This document shows, piece by piece, positions 32,485 to 40,812 of a stretch of 64,000 nt of DNA. This stretch comes from Rossellomorea sp. BNER. GTDB lineage: Bacteria > Bacillota > Bacilli > Bacillales > Bacillaceae_B. A model generated the notes under the pieces. The model was given only the letters and a program-made list of their open reading frames with translations, did not search any database and had not been told where the DNA came from. The stretch spans positions 1 to 64,000 of the forward strand of contig JANAVG010000019.1 of assembly GCA_024213275.1 (NCBI GenBank). Direction: 5' to 3'. The position numbers and the translations under genes are program-made. Every line of letters starts with the position of its first letter. The first letter of the stretch is position 1.

Positions 32485-33264
32485 ATGGTTGGTAACGATG
32501 TATCCCATATCTTTAAGGCGTTAAGTCATGATATTCGTGTTGAGATATTGGATATATTAAAAAACGGTCCTAAATCTACGGGTGAATTAGACAATCACTT
32601 TGAGAATGTTAGTAGATATGCTGTCATGAAGCACCTGACTATTTTATATGAGGCGAATTTAATCCTTTATCGAAAGCATGGCCGTTTACGAATGAATTTT
32701 ATTAATGTTGCCCCACTTCAAATGATTTACGAGCGATGGGTTAGCAAATATCAAGGAAATTTCGCAACATCTATATTAACGTTAAAAAACAATCTTGAGG
32801 GGAGCTTGAATGATATGGAAAAAGGTTATACTCACGATTCATTTCAAATTGAACAGGAATACATGATTAAAGCAAGTAAAGAAAAGGTTTTTACATCTCT
32901 AACAAAAGATATAAACAATTGGTGGGGCTATCGTCTCTGCGGAGAAGGGTCTATCTTTTCATTAGAACCAAAAGTAGGTGGGCAATTTTTAGAAAGCGGA
33001 AAAAATGGAGATGGTGCTCATTGGGGTACTATAACCTATATAAAACCAAATGCAGAAATTCGTTTACATGGATTATTAGGGATGCAAGGAGCTGTCACAA
33101 GTTCTTATAGCTATGTCCTTGAGGAGCAAGGAGAGGCAACTCTTTTAAAATTATCCCACTCAGCAGTAGGACTTCTAGATCCAAATTGGGAAAATGCACA
33201 TGCTGGAGGCTGGGAGGAATTATTAGGCTCATTCTTAAAAAGCTATGTTGAGACAAGTCAATGA
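32485..33264 (+). CDS. ArsR-family regulator fused to an SRPBCC (AHSA1) domain
   Basis: A 259-residue fusion: an ArsR/SmtB winged helix (about 5-90, IFKALSHDIRVEILDILKNGPKSTGELDNHF, YAVMKHLTIL) followed by an SRPBCC ligand-binding domain of the AHSA1/START type (about 115-255, EQEYMIKASKEKVFTSLTKDINNWWGY). No metal-binding Cys motif is seen in the helix-turn-helix, so it may sense a hydrophobic ligand through the SRPBCC domain. The start is the ATG at 32485 with GAAGGAG; a longer frame from 32419 runs through the operators. It overlaps the next gene by 4 nt. Confidence 0.85.
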   Translation: MVGNDVSHIFKALSHDIRVEILDILKNGPKSTGELDNHFENVSRYAVMKHLTILYEANLILYRKHGRLRMNFINVAPLQMIYERWVSKYQGNFATSILTLKNNLEGSLNDMEKGYTHDSFQIEQEYMIKASKEKVFTSLTKDINNWWGYRLCGEGSIFSLEPKVGGQFLESGKNGDGAHWGTITYIKPNAEIRLHGLLGMQGAVTSSYSYVLEEQGEATLLKLSHSAVGLLDPNWENAHAGGWEELLGSFLKSYVETSQ

Positions 33265-33692
33265 TTAACGTCGAATCAAAAATTTTCATTAACAAAGGTT
33301 TTCAAGAAGTGTTCCGCTTCATTTCTGATTTTGAGAACAATCCTATATGGCAAAAGGGGATGAAGAAAGCCCAATTCACCACCACTGACCCTATCGGTAT
33401 AGGCTCTACTTATAATCAAGAAGCATCCTTTTTAGGGAAGAAAATTGTTTCTTCGTTTATCGTCACTGATTTTAAAGAAGATCATTTGATTAAAATTAAA
33501 AGTACTGCAAGTTCATTTCCAATACAAGTTACTAGGTCGGTTGAACCTGTAGGTACCGGTACAAATGTTTATGCACTTGTTGAAGGTGATGCCAGACATT
33601 TTTTCAAGCTTGCTCAACCAATACTTAAGAAAGTCGTTGAAAGATCAGTTTATGGGGATTACAGAAGATTAAAAGAAATTTTAGAAAAATAG
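33261..33692 (+). CDS. SRPBCC (START-like) family protein
   Basis: A 143-residue START/SRPBCC fold protein of the polyketide-cyclase/YndB type: VESKIFINKGFQEVFRFISD, then NNPIWQKGMKKA and a C-terminal helix with ILKKVVERSVYGDYRRLKEILE. It probably binds a hydrophobic small molecule. The ATG overlaps the TGA of the ArsR fusion, so the two are translationally coupled and likely under the tandem palindromes upstream. Ligand unknown. Confidence 0.85.
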   Translation: MINVESKIFINKGFQEVFRFISDFENNPIWQKGMKKAQFTTTDPIGIGSTYNQEASFLGKKIVSSFIVTDFKEDHLIKIKSTASSFPIQVTRSVEPVGTGTNVYALVEGDARHFFKLAQPILKKVVERSVYGDYRRLKEILEK

Positions 33693-33705
33693 ATCGTTTT
33701 AGACG

Positions 33706-33821
33706 GGGCTGTCCAAAAAGGGGTCCGGAACCACTATGATTGTCAATATATAGAAGATGCCTGGATGGTTTCTTCTACATATTGAAGTTGTGGTTCCGGA
33801 CACCTTGGTTTTGGACAGCCC
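33706..33821. repeat. Large palindromic repeat (REP/MITE-like), copy 1
   Basis: A nested inverted repeat almost throughout: outer arms GGGCTGTCCAAAA (33706-33718) with 33809-33821, inner arms GTCCGGAACCAC (33723-33734) with 33790-33801, and a third near-perfect pairing around 33742-33786. Its GGGTCCGGAAC ... GTTCCGGACACCTT ends match copy 2 at 34203. It can act as terminator of the SRPBCC operon. Confidence 0.7.
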
Positions 33822-33909
33822 ATTTAGTTATATGTTATAAGGTTTAGGCTCTTTTTAATGTGGTATTACATAAAAGAGAATATTTATTAATTGAAGGAGG
33901 AATTTATTC

Positions 33910-34176
33910 ATGAAACTTCGACCGTTAAGTTCAACGATTCTAATTAGTGCTGCCGCCGGAATTATTCTTACCTCCAAAGAAAATCGTAATAAGATTCATA
34001 ATCTTTCAGAGAAATTCAAATATAAGTGGAAGAGTTTTCGAGGCAATGAATTATCAAATAAGCTTCCAATTGACAAAGGTGGCAACCCCGATCCAAAGAA
34101 TGTTGAGGATAACAAAATGGTCAGCGAGGGTGCACTCACTTCTATTTGCTATTATAACGAAAAGGAACAACAATAG
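33910..34176 (+). CDS. Small conserved Bacillus protein, function unknown
   Basis: An 88-residue protein behind a perfect GGAGGAATT ribosome site. Its N-terminus MKLRPLSSTILISAAAGIILTS is one hydrophobic segment (about 7-22), followed by a basic region ENRNKIHNLSEKFKYKWKS and an acidic tail with NPDPKNVEDNKMVSEGALTS. I recall similar short proteins in Bacillus genomes but know no function. It may be membrane-attached. It lies between the two palindromic repeats. Confidence 0.7.
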   Translation: MKLRPLSSTILISAAAGIILTSKENRNKIHNLSEKFKYKWKSFRGNELSNKLPIDKGGNPDPKNVEDNKMVSEGALTSICYYNEKEQQ

Positions 34177-34202
34177 TTTCGAATATAAGACGACCTAAAA
34201 GG

Positions 34203-34251
34203 GTCAGGAACTACATTTTTTCGATGGTTTATTAAAAATGTAGTTCCTGAC
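34203..34251. repeat. Palindromic repeat, copy 2
   Basis: An 18-bp perfect stem GTCAGGAACTACATTTTT (34203-34220) with its complement at 34234-34251, followed by ACACCTT-like sequence as in copy 1. The arms share the GTC(A/C)GGAAC(C/T)AC core with the copy 490 bp upstream. Confidence 0.7.
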
Positions 34252-34304
34252 ACCTTCGTTTGGTAGATATGCTTTTTTTGGGTCATTTACTTCTTAAATA
34301 TATT

Positions 34305-34709
34305 TTATTTAACATCTATAGTATCTTCATCCTTTGGGTCAATTGCTTGTGAAACCATTAATGTAGTTCTTAAAAATGTCTCATATTTCGAATCTGTTTT
34401 TGGGTGATCTTTATCTATCTCAATTGAAAATGGAATTTTCCTTTCTTCTCCAGCTTGAATCGTCCCTATTTTCTCCAACCTAGTTTCACTTAATTCTTTT
34501 ACATGATGAGTAAAATCACTATCTTCTTTATCTTCACGATATTGAACATAAAGGAGTAACAAAATCTCATCAATTACCTGTGCAGAGACTCCTCCTCTAA
34601 TTTGCACCTCACCTTTTATTTTTTCGCCCGTTTTCACAGATGGGTTATGTACAATCGTATCAACCTTTGCATTTCCAATTCCAATACTTGATAAGAATTC
34701 CTTCCACAT
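34305..34709 (-). CDS. Short Spo0M-like arrestin-fold protein
   Basis: A 134-residue protein like the N-terminal half of sporulation protein Spo0M (about 258 residues in B. subtilis): MWKEFLSSIGIGNAKVDTIV, GEKIKGEVQIRGG, RLEKIGTIQAGEERKIPFSIEI and a final DEDTIDVK where the domain boundary would be. Spo0M modulates sporulation phosphorelay and cell division. The C-terminal arrestin-like domain is missing and the frame ends cleanly, so this is a short paralogue or a truncated copy. The ATG at 34709 follows AGGAGG; the frame opens seven codons earlier. Confidence 0.75.
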   Translation of the reverse strand: MWKEFLSSIGIGNAKVDTIVHNPSVKTGEKIKGEVQIRGGVSAQVIDEILLLLYVQYREDKEDSDFTHHVKELSETRLEKIGTIQAGEERKIPFSIEIDKDHPKTDSKYETFLRTTLMVSQAIDPKDEDTIDVK

Positions 34710-34820
34710 ATGAAAACCTCCTCTTCCCATTTTTATTTATTTTACTCCATTTATTCTATAAATACATATTTTGTCCGGGAATAGAACATAATAGGTGCGA
34801 TTAAGAAAGGAGAATGATAA

Positions 34821-35141
34821 ATGAAAAAAATATTTTGTATAATGATGATAGCCGTACTTTTACTATCATTTGGAAATCCAATTAATGTATCGGCAGAAAC
34901 AAATCCAAATGATCAAAAAATCTCATTAAGTAAGGAACAAATTGATGAGTTAGCCAAGCTACACGAAGAACTGCACACGACGAAAATCGAGTTAATTAAA
35001 AAGTATATCGAATTTGGAGTAATTCCAAAAGATAAAGGACAAAAAATGTTAGAACATTTGGATAAACGTTATCAAATGTTAAAAGAAAACCAATATATAA
35101 TGAAATGGGATCATAAGCACCACCATAAACAAACTCAATAG
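34821..35141 (+). CDS. Secreted DUF2680 (YckD-like) protein
   Basis: A 106-residue exported protein with a signal peptide (about 1-25, IMMIAVLLLSFGNPINVSAE) and a helical DUF2680 domain: ISLSKEQIDELAKLHEELHTTKIELIKKY, then FGVIPKDKGQKMLEHLDKRY. The tail is His-rich (HKHHHKQ). YckD of B. subtilis is the model; its function is unknown. Start after AAAGGAGAATG. It is divergent from the Spo0M-like gene. Confidence 0.85.
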   Translation: MKKIFCIMMIAVLLLSFGNPINVSAETNPNDQKISLSKEQIDELAKLHEELHTTKIELIKKYIEFGVIPKDKGQKMLEHLDKRYQMLKENQYIMKWDHKHHHKQTQ

Positions 35142-35514
35142 TTAAAGAGGCTATTCACTGTTGATAGGATGCTTTTTGTACTTCCTTCCGTAATTATGGG
35201 CTGATGCTCTCGCTAAGATTTGTAAAAGGTGCAGGTGCCCCGTTTAGCTTACGCCTTTCATTTAGCCATGAAAGAAGGTATCTTTTCCCTCATTCATGGC
35301 TTGACTAATAATTTTTGGGATTTAGCATTGAAAACTAGAAAGGACCAACTTATTTAAATGTTAACAACAAAAATTATACTTTGAATTCCCTACAGCTATA
35401 CCCTGAAGAAATTGGTTGAGTCCTTTCATTGTCATCAGGGAATTGCACTGAAGTGTGTGGAAGCCATCAAAGATGACTCAATAGTATTATATTGAATTTA
35501 GATCAGAAACTCCC
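35142..35514. other. Intergenic region without a supportable gene
   Basis: This 373-bp stretch has no credible ORF on either strand. It contains an AGCCATGAA/TTCATGGCT inverted repeat (about 35259-35301) and CCCTGA/TCAGGG arms near 35400-35445. No promoter, RNA or repeat can be assigned. Confidence 0.4.
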
Positions 35515-36549
35515 TTAAATTTGATTTACTTTAATTTGTCGTTGAATCGTATCTATCGTTTTATCAATATCTTCTTTGGTTACATCATAATGTGTAGTAA
35601 ATCTCACTAGTGTAGGACCAAATGAGACTGCTAGAATATCTTTCTCTTTTAGTTCTTCCACGAATTCATCAGAAGAAACTCCCAGTTCTTTTACATCGAT
35701 GACTACGATATTTGTTTCAACATCATTTACCACAGTTATCTTCGAAATTTCCCTTAGTCCAGCAGCCAATACCTGAGCATTTTGATGATCCTCTGCTAAA
35801 CGATTTCTCATTTCTGATAAGGCAATAATTCCTGGGGCAGCTAGAATTCCTACTTGTCTTAGTCCGCCTCCAAGACGTTTTCTCCATTTTCTTGCACTTT
35901 TTATAAACTCAGAAGATCCGGCAATAATTGAACCTACAGGTGCACCTAATCCTTTTGATAAACAGATTTGAACGGTATCACAGTACTGTGTAAACTCAGT
36001 AGCATTCTCGTTTATTGAAGCTGCTGCATTAAATAATCTTGCACCATCTACATGGAGTGGAATATTTTTTTCTCTTGCTACAGCATAAATTTCTTTCATA
36101 TTTTGAACAGATATAACTGCTCCTCCAGCACGGTTATGGGTATTCTCCAAACAGATTAATCCTGTTTCAGGAAAATGTTGATCATCATCACGAATGGATG
36201 CCGCTATGCTTTTAGGATTCATTACACCTTTTTCCCCTTCAATAGTTCTTGTCTGAACACCTGCAAATGCCGCAACCGCTCCAGATTCATAATAAAATAT
36301 GTGTGACTCAGCCTCTAGTATTATCTCATTCCCCGGCTGAGTATGGGTTAGCACCGCAATTTGGTTTCCCTGTGTTCCACTAGTTACAAATAGTGCCTCC
36401 TCTTTACCAAGTATATTTGCAGCTAGTTTTTCTAATTTTTTTACAGTAGGATCTTCACCATAAACATCATCTCCTACTTTTGCTTCATATGCAGCCCTTC
36501 TCATTTCTTCTGTAGGCTTTGTAACTGTGTCGCTTCGTAAATCAATCAA
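35515..36549 (-). CDS. Low-specificity L-threonine aldolase
   Basis: A 344-residue fold-type I PLP enzyme splitting threonine or allo-threonine to glycine and acetaldehyde. Seen: the N-terminal IDLRSDTVTKPT, GDDVYGEDPTV, the His/Asp cofactor region LHVDGARLFNAA, and the Schiff-base Lys in ICLSKGLGAPVGS. Start is TTG, 8 nt after GGAGG; the nearby ATG is out of frame and stops at once. Length and motif order match the GLY1/LtaE family. Monocistronic. Confidence 0.93.
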   Translation of the reverse strand: MIDLRSDTVTKPTEEMRRAAYEAKVGDDVYGEDPTVKKLEKLAANILGKEEALFVTSGTQGNQIAVLTHTQPGNEIILEAESHIFYYESGAVAAFAGVQTRTIEGEKGVMNPKSIAASIRDDDQHFPETGLICLENTHNRAGGAVISVQNMKEIYAVAREKNIPLHVDGARLFNAAASINENATEFTQYCDTVQICLSKGLGAPVGSIIAGSSEFIKSARKWRKRLGGGLRQVGILAAPGIIALSEMRNRLAEDHQNAQVLAAGLREISKITVVNDVETNIVVIDVKELGVSSDEFVEELKEKDILAVSFGPTLVRFTTHYDVTKEDIDKTIDTIQRQIKVNQI

Positions 36550-36877
36550 ATCATATGCCTCCTAACCTATATCACTCTTTTTTACTACATTATTATATCA
36601 TGAAGTCCATGTCTAACATTTGCACTTTAAATTGCTAAAGCGAAATAATCCTAAGAATTTCTACCAAAAATATAATTATAGGAATATTCCAAAAAGATAC
36701 ATAAAAAGTATGATATTCTCTTCTTAGATAGGTTAAAAGATTATAAGAAAATTTTCACAAGAAACTCTAATTTTCTTAAATGACTGGGAGGACACTAATC
36801 AGAATTTCTCAATATTCATGTATGTTCTATACTAAATTTTTTTGTATATAATCATTATGGGTAGGAGGTAATAGCGA

Positions 36878-38134
36878 ATGACCATAGGAAGTAAAATTCG
36901 TTACCATCGCGTAAGAAAAAACCTAACCCAAGAAGAGCTTGCTAAAGGGGTTCTTTCTGTTTCATATCTTTCAAAAATAGAGAATAACCAAATTAATGCG
37001 TCTCAGGAAGTTATAGACTTACTCTGTAACAGACTTGGAATCGAAAATATTGAACAAAGCAATGAAATCATGAAACAAGCTCTGCAAAATTGGAATAAAG
37101 CGTTATTAAGAAGCGATATCGAAGAGTCAAAAAGATTACGAAAAATTCTTCAAACTACCATTTCTGATGCAGACGACTTTTCAATCCTGACAGGCTTTCA
37201 AATTTTACTCATTCGTTTCCATTTATTAATGAATAACTTGGATGAAGCAAATCGAATTATTACTGAAATTAATCATTACTATAAAGATCTATCAGATCAA
37301 CTTAAATTTTTTTATCGTAAGTTTACTGGAAACTATTTTTATGCAACAAAAAAGTATGATAGTGCTATTGAACACTTTAAAGAAGCAGAGCACCTCTTTA
37401 TGATAGCAAGAATTCCTCAACAGGAAGAAAAAGCTGATTTATTCTATCGAATTAGCTTAGCATTAGTTCAATTAAGAAAACATACAACAGCTATCATTTA
37501 TTCGGAAAAGTCATTAGACCTCTATCAAAGTCTTTATCATAACAAGCGCTGCGCAGAAGTTCATTTATTATTAGGTGTATGTTTTCGAAGAACTCAAAAC
37601 ATTGATGAAGCCTTATTTCACTATGAATGGGCAAATGAAATCAGTAAGACTAACGGATATTCTCTATTAAGAGGAAATGTTGAGCAAAACCTCGGATATC
37701 TAAAATCAACAAAAGGGTTAACAGACGAAGCAATTGTCCATTACCTTACGAGTCTAGGATTTAAGAATGAACATAATGAAAGTAAATTATCCACTCTAGT
37801 CACCCTTGTAAAGGAATATTACAAGTTAAACCAATTTGATGAAATGAATAAATGGTTACAAGAAGGGTTTTTAATCGCTACCAAGACACAATATCCTGCT
37901 AAGTACTACCAATTAAAAATTTACGAGTATTTAGCAAATGGTGTCTGTGAAGACTTTGAAAAATTCATGGTACAAGAAGCCCTACCCTATTTTGAGAAGC
38001 ATGGAAGTCCACATCATATTGCTCAGTATTCTAAATTTCTTGGTCAATATTATCAAGAAATTAGAAAATATAAATATGCAGCTTACTATTTAACTAAAGC
38101 AAATGCTGCATATGAAAATATATTAGGAGATTAG
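36878..38134 (+). CDS. XRE-TPR quorum-sensing regulator (RRNPP, NprR/PlcR-like)
   Basis: A 418-residue regulator with an N-terminal XRE helix-turn-helix (about 4-60, IGSKIRYHRVRKNLTQEELAKGVLSVSYLSKIENNQI) and a C-terminal array of TPR-like helical repeats (about 90-415; for example NYFYATKKYDSAIEHFKEAEHLF and HLLLGVCFRRTQNIDEALFHYEWA). This is the RRNPP architecture of NprR, PlcR and Rap-related sensors, and NprR has almost the same length. It is followed after 11 nt by a small secreted-peptide gene, the expected cognate signal. The target genes are not evident nearby. Start after GGTAGGAGG. Confidence 0.88.
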   Translation: MTIGSKIRYHRVRKNLTQEELAKGVLSVSYLSKIENNQINASQEVIDLLCNRLGIENIEQSNEIMKQALQNWNKALLRSDIEESKRLRKILQTTISDADDFSILTGFQILLIRFHLLMNNLDEANRIITEINHYYKDLSDQLKFFYRKFTGNYFYATKKYDSAIEHFKEAEHLFMIARIPQQEEKADLFYRISLALVQLRKHTTAIIYSEKSLDLYQSLYHNKRCAEVHLLLGVCFRRTQNIDEALFHYEWANEISKTNGYSLLRGNVEQNLGYLKSTKGLTDEAIVHYLTSLGFKNEHNESKLSTLVTLVKEYYKLNQFDEMNKWLQEGFLIATKTQYPAKYYQLKIYEYLANGVCEDFEKFMVQEALPYFEKHGSPHHIAQYSKFLGQYYQEIRKYKYAAYYLTKANAAYENILGD

Positions 38135-38145
38135 GAGGAATTAAA

Positions 38146-38271
38146 ATGAAAAAGTTAAGAAGAATCTTGGTGTTATCACTTGCCCTTATGGCGATTGGTG
38201 CAGGTACAACAGTGTTTGCTTCAGATGAAGATCTGCCACCAGCAGACAGTATCGTTAACGAAGTGCAATAA
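38146..38271 (+). CDS. Secreted pro-peptide, probable cognate signal of the RRNPP regulator
   Basis: A 41-residue ORF with a textbook ribosome site (TTAGGAGGAATTAAAATG) starting 11 nt after the XRE-TPR stop. It has a basic N-terminus (MKKLRR), a hydrophobic core LVLSLALMAIGAG, a signal-peptidase-like site TVFA|SDED and a short C-terminal tail DLPPADSIVNEVQ. This matches NprX/PapR/Phr precursors in size and plan; the mature signal is likely a 5-8 residue piece of that tail. A terminator follows at once. The exact mature peptide cannot be fixed. Confidence 0.8.
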   Translation: MKKLRRILVLSLALMAIGAGTTVFASDEDLPPADSIVNEVQ

Positions 38272-38301
38272 TAATTACCCTTTAGGATAATGCTAGAAAC
38301 T

Positions 38302-38338
38302 TACGCCTCACCATAAATATGGTAAGGCGTAGTTTTTT
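38302..38338 (+). terminator. Terminator of the quorum-sensing cassette
   Basis: Stem around ACGCCTCACCATA / TATGGTAAGGCGT with a loop of two to four nucleotides and one mismatch, followed by AGTTTTTT. It ends the regulator-peptide transcript. Confidence 0.8.
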
Positions 38339-38433
38339 ATGGGTGCTTAATTAAATTATATAAAGTAACTATTAGTAATTTTCTGAAAGCAATTGTATAG
38401 TTGAACTACAAACATACGTGGGAGGTTTTTATT

Positions 38434-39666
38434 ATGAATACTTTTCAAGTTCAATTAAATCGTTATGCGGATTTAATTCTACAGGTCGGATTAAACTTAC
38501 AGAAAGGTCAGCGTCTCATCATTAATGCACCTATTTCCGCTTCTTCATTTGTTCAGGAAATTACAAGAAAGGCTTATGATCTTGGTGCAAAAAATGTGAT
38601 CGTTGACTATGATGATGAACAATTAAGAAAGATTAAAATTGAGAAGGCTCCAGAAGAAGGTCTAAAGGACTTTCCTCAATGGAAAGCAAAAGGATATTTA
38701 GAGATGGCAAAAGAAAATATGGCATTATTAAATTTGGCAGCTCCTAATCCAGAACTCTTTCAAGATTCAGATCCTTCACGAGTAGCACTTGTGAATAAAA
38801 CAGCTGGAGAAGCAATGGTGGATTTTCGTCAATTTATTTCCGGTGGACGAATTAATTGGCTTATCGCTGCAATCCCAACAAAGGAATGGGCTAAAACGAT
38901 TTTTCCTGAACTAAAAAATGATGATGCGGTATCTAAACTATGGGAACAAATCTTTTATACGACAAGAGTTGATCAAGAAAATCCTGTTGCATTATGGAAA
39001 GAGCATATCTCTTTGATGAACATGAAAGCAAATTATTTAAACAATAAAAAGTATAAGACACTTCATTATAAAGGGCCTGGCACTGATCTGACTATAGATA
39101 TACATACCCAAACAAAATGGATGTGCGCTGAATTTATAAATGATCAAGAAGTTCATTTCGTTCCGAACCTTCCAACTGAAGAGGTGTTCACTATACCAAT
39201 TAAAACCGGTGTAAATGGGACGGTTTCAAGTACAAAGCCATTAAACTATGGAGGAAATCTTATACAAAACTTTTCATTAACTTTTAAGGAAGGAAAGGTT
39301 GTGGATTTCCGTGCAGAGCAAGGTTATGAAGTATTAAAAAATTTATTAAATACAGATGATGGTGCTTCTTATTTAGGTGAAGTGGCTCTCGTTCCACATG
39401 ACTCTCCTATCTCGAATACAGGCATTGTTTTCAATAACACATTATTTGATGAAAATGCATCTTGTCATATAGCGCTCGGAAATGCACTGAAGATTTGTGT
39501 TGAAGAAGGGAAAAACATGACGAAAGAGGAACTGGAGATAATTGGATATAACGATAGTATAACCCATGTTGATTTTATGATTGGGTCAGGTGAATTAGAT
39601 ATTGATGGTGAACGAATAGACGGTACTAAAGAACCCATCTTTAGGAAGGGAAATTGGGCATTTTAA
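38434..39666 (+). CDS. Aminopeptidase, M29 family (AmpS/AmpT)
   Basis: A 410-residue thermophilic-type metallo-aminopeptidase, the usual length for AmpS. The start at 38434 follows GGGAGG; the frame opens 11 codons earlier. Family segments visible: QLNRYADLILQVGLNLQKGQRLIINAP, LHYKGPGTDLTI, FVPNLPTEEVFTIP and the C-terminal metal-binding THVDFMIGSGELDIDG. It removes N-terminal residues from peptides in the cytoplasm. It lies 95 nt after the quorum-sensing terminator, so it is probably a separate transcript. Confidence 0.92.
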   Translation: MNTFQVQLNRYADLILQVGLNLQKGQRLIINAPISASSFVQEITRKAYDLGAKNVIVDYDDEQLRKIKIEKAPEEGLKDFPQWKAKGYLEMAKENMALLNLAAPNPELFQDSDPSRVALVNKTAGEAMVDFRQFISGGRINWLIAAIPTKEWAKTIFPELKNDDAVSKLWEQIFYTTRVDQENPVALWKEHISLMNMKANYLNNKKYKTLHYKGPGTDLTIDIHTQTKWMCAEFINDQEVHFVPNLPTEEVFTIPIKTGVNGTVSSTKPLNYGGNLIQNFSLTFKEGKVVDFRAEQGYEVLKNLLNTDDGASYLGEVALVPHDSPISNTGIVFNNTLFDENASCHIALGNALKICVEEGKNMTKEELEIIGYNDSITHVDFMIGSGELDIDGERIDGTKEPIFRKGNWAF

Positions 39667-39721
39667 CTTTATTAAAATTCATACCTTTTCTTTTTATAAT
39701 CTTATTCAAAATTAAACTTAT

Positions 39722-39765
39722 AAAAAAAGACTAATGAAAAAGAATTTTTTTCATTAGTCTTTTTT
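39722..39765 (+). terminator. Intrinsic terminator behind ampS
   Basis: Long stem AAAAAGACTAATGAAAAA / TTTTTCATTAGTCTTTTT with a short loop. The T run extends beyond the stem. Confidence 0.85.
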
Positions 39766-39927
39766 ACATATAAAGCTAATTTAGCCAAATACTATGTCAG
39801 AATGATCATTCCTTCATATAATACCCATAAAATACCTGTAATTTTACAAAAAAATTTCTTCTAAGTCATTTTCATTACCTTTATATTGTTCTATCATAAT
39901 AGTAAACGTATTAAAGGAGCACACAAT

Positions 39928-40773
39928 ATGAAGTTTTCATTTGCTCGTAAGATTTCTTTAACGGCTGGAGTACTCGTTTTTCTCTCTGTAGCTGTTTTAT
40001 ATATCATGTTTCGTTCCGAGAATGTCGAATCACAGGAAACTAGATACACAAAACAACAGTTATTCCCAACGGTATTCGTTCATGGATACAAAGGAACGTT
40101 CAATTCATTCAAAACGATGATGGATCGTTTTGAAAATGAACACGCATGGGGGAAAAGAACACTTATTGTTTATGTTTCAGATTTGGGGGAAATAACCTTT
40201 ATTGGTCGTGTTCCTACACCCCCTTCGGAACCTGTTTTTGTTCAGGTGGTATTTGAAAATAATAGGGCTACCATAGAGGATACATCTAACTGGCTGACTT
40301 CAGTGATGATTGAGTTAAAGAAGCGATATTCCATTGAAACGGTAAACCTTGTAGGTCACTCAATGGGGGGGTTGGTTATTACCAACTATCTTCAAGAAAA
40401 TGCCAATCGTAAGCAAATCCCAATGACACATAAACTTATAACGATCGGAAGTCCTTTTCTTGGAATTGAAAGGGAGTCTTACCACAAAGTAAATACTGGC
40501 GCAGCAGTAAACGATTTACGACCTAATTCTAATGCTTTATTAAAATTATTGAGAAAATCATCAGGTTTCCCTAGGAATGTAGAAACCTTGGTGATTGCAG
40601 GTACAGGTGACCAAGTGGTAGGGGTCAAAAGTGCCACAGGATTGAATCAAATTGTCCCCCCTGAAAATTATCACGAAAAAATCATTGAAGATCCATCAAT
40701 TGATCATAGCGGCTTACATGAAACCTTGAAAGTCGACCGTCTAATCAACGACTTTTTATGGGGGTTTAAATAG
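39928..40773 (+). CDS. Exported DUF915 alpha/beta hydrolase
   Basis: A 281-residue protein with an N-terminal signal/anchor (about 5-25, ISLTAGVLVFLSVAVLYIMF) and a DUF915 hydrolase domain. It shows FVHGYKGTFNSFKTMM (oxyanion), nucleophile GHSMGGLVI, acid region GTGDQVVGVKSA and His in DHSGLHETL. Members are cell-surface lipase or esterase-like proteins of Gram-positives. Start at 39928 after AAAGGAGC; the frame opens 14 codons earlier. It converges on the aminotransferase gene, with a terminator between. Confidence 0.88.
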   Translation: MKFSFARKISLTAGVLVFLSVAVLYIMFRSENVESQETRYTKQQLFPTVFVHGYKGTFNSFKTMMDRFENEHAWGKRTLIVYVSDLGEITFIGRVPTPPSEPVFVQVVFENNRATIEDTSNWLTSVMIELKKRYSIETVNLVGHSMGGLVITNYLQENANRKQIPMTHKLITIGSPFLGIERESYHKVNTGAAVNDLRPNSNALLKLLRKSSGFPRNVETLVIAGTGDQVVGVKSATGLNQIVPPENYHEKIIEDPSIDHSGLHETLKVDRLINDFLWGFK

Positions 40774-40812
40774 AAGAAAGGATTGACACCAAAAGGTCAA
40801 TCCTTTCTTCTA
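40771..40812. terminator. Bidirectional terminator between convergent genes
   Basis: A 17-bp perfect stem (TAGAAGAAAGGATTGAC and its complement) with an 8-nt loop. It begins at the DUF915 stop codon and ends at the aminotransferase stop codon, so one hairpin fills the whole gap. Confidence 0.8.
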
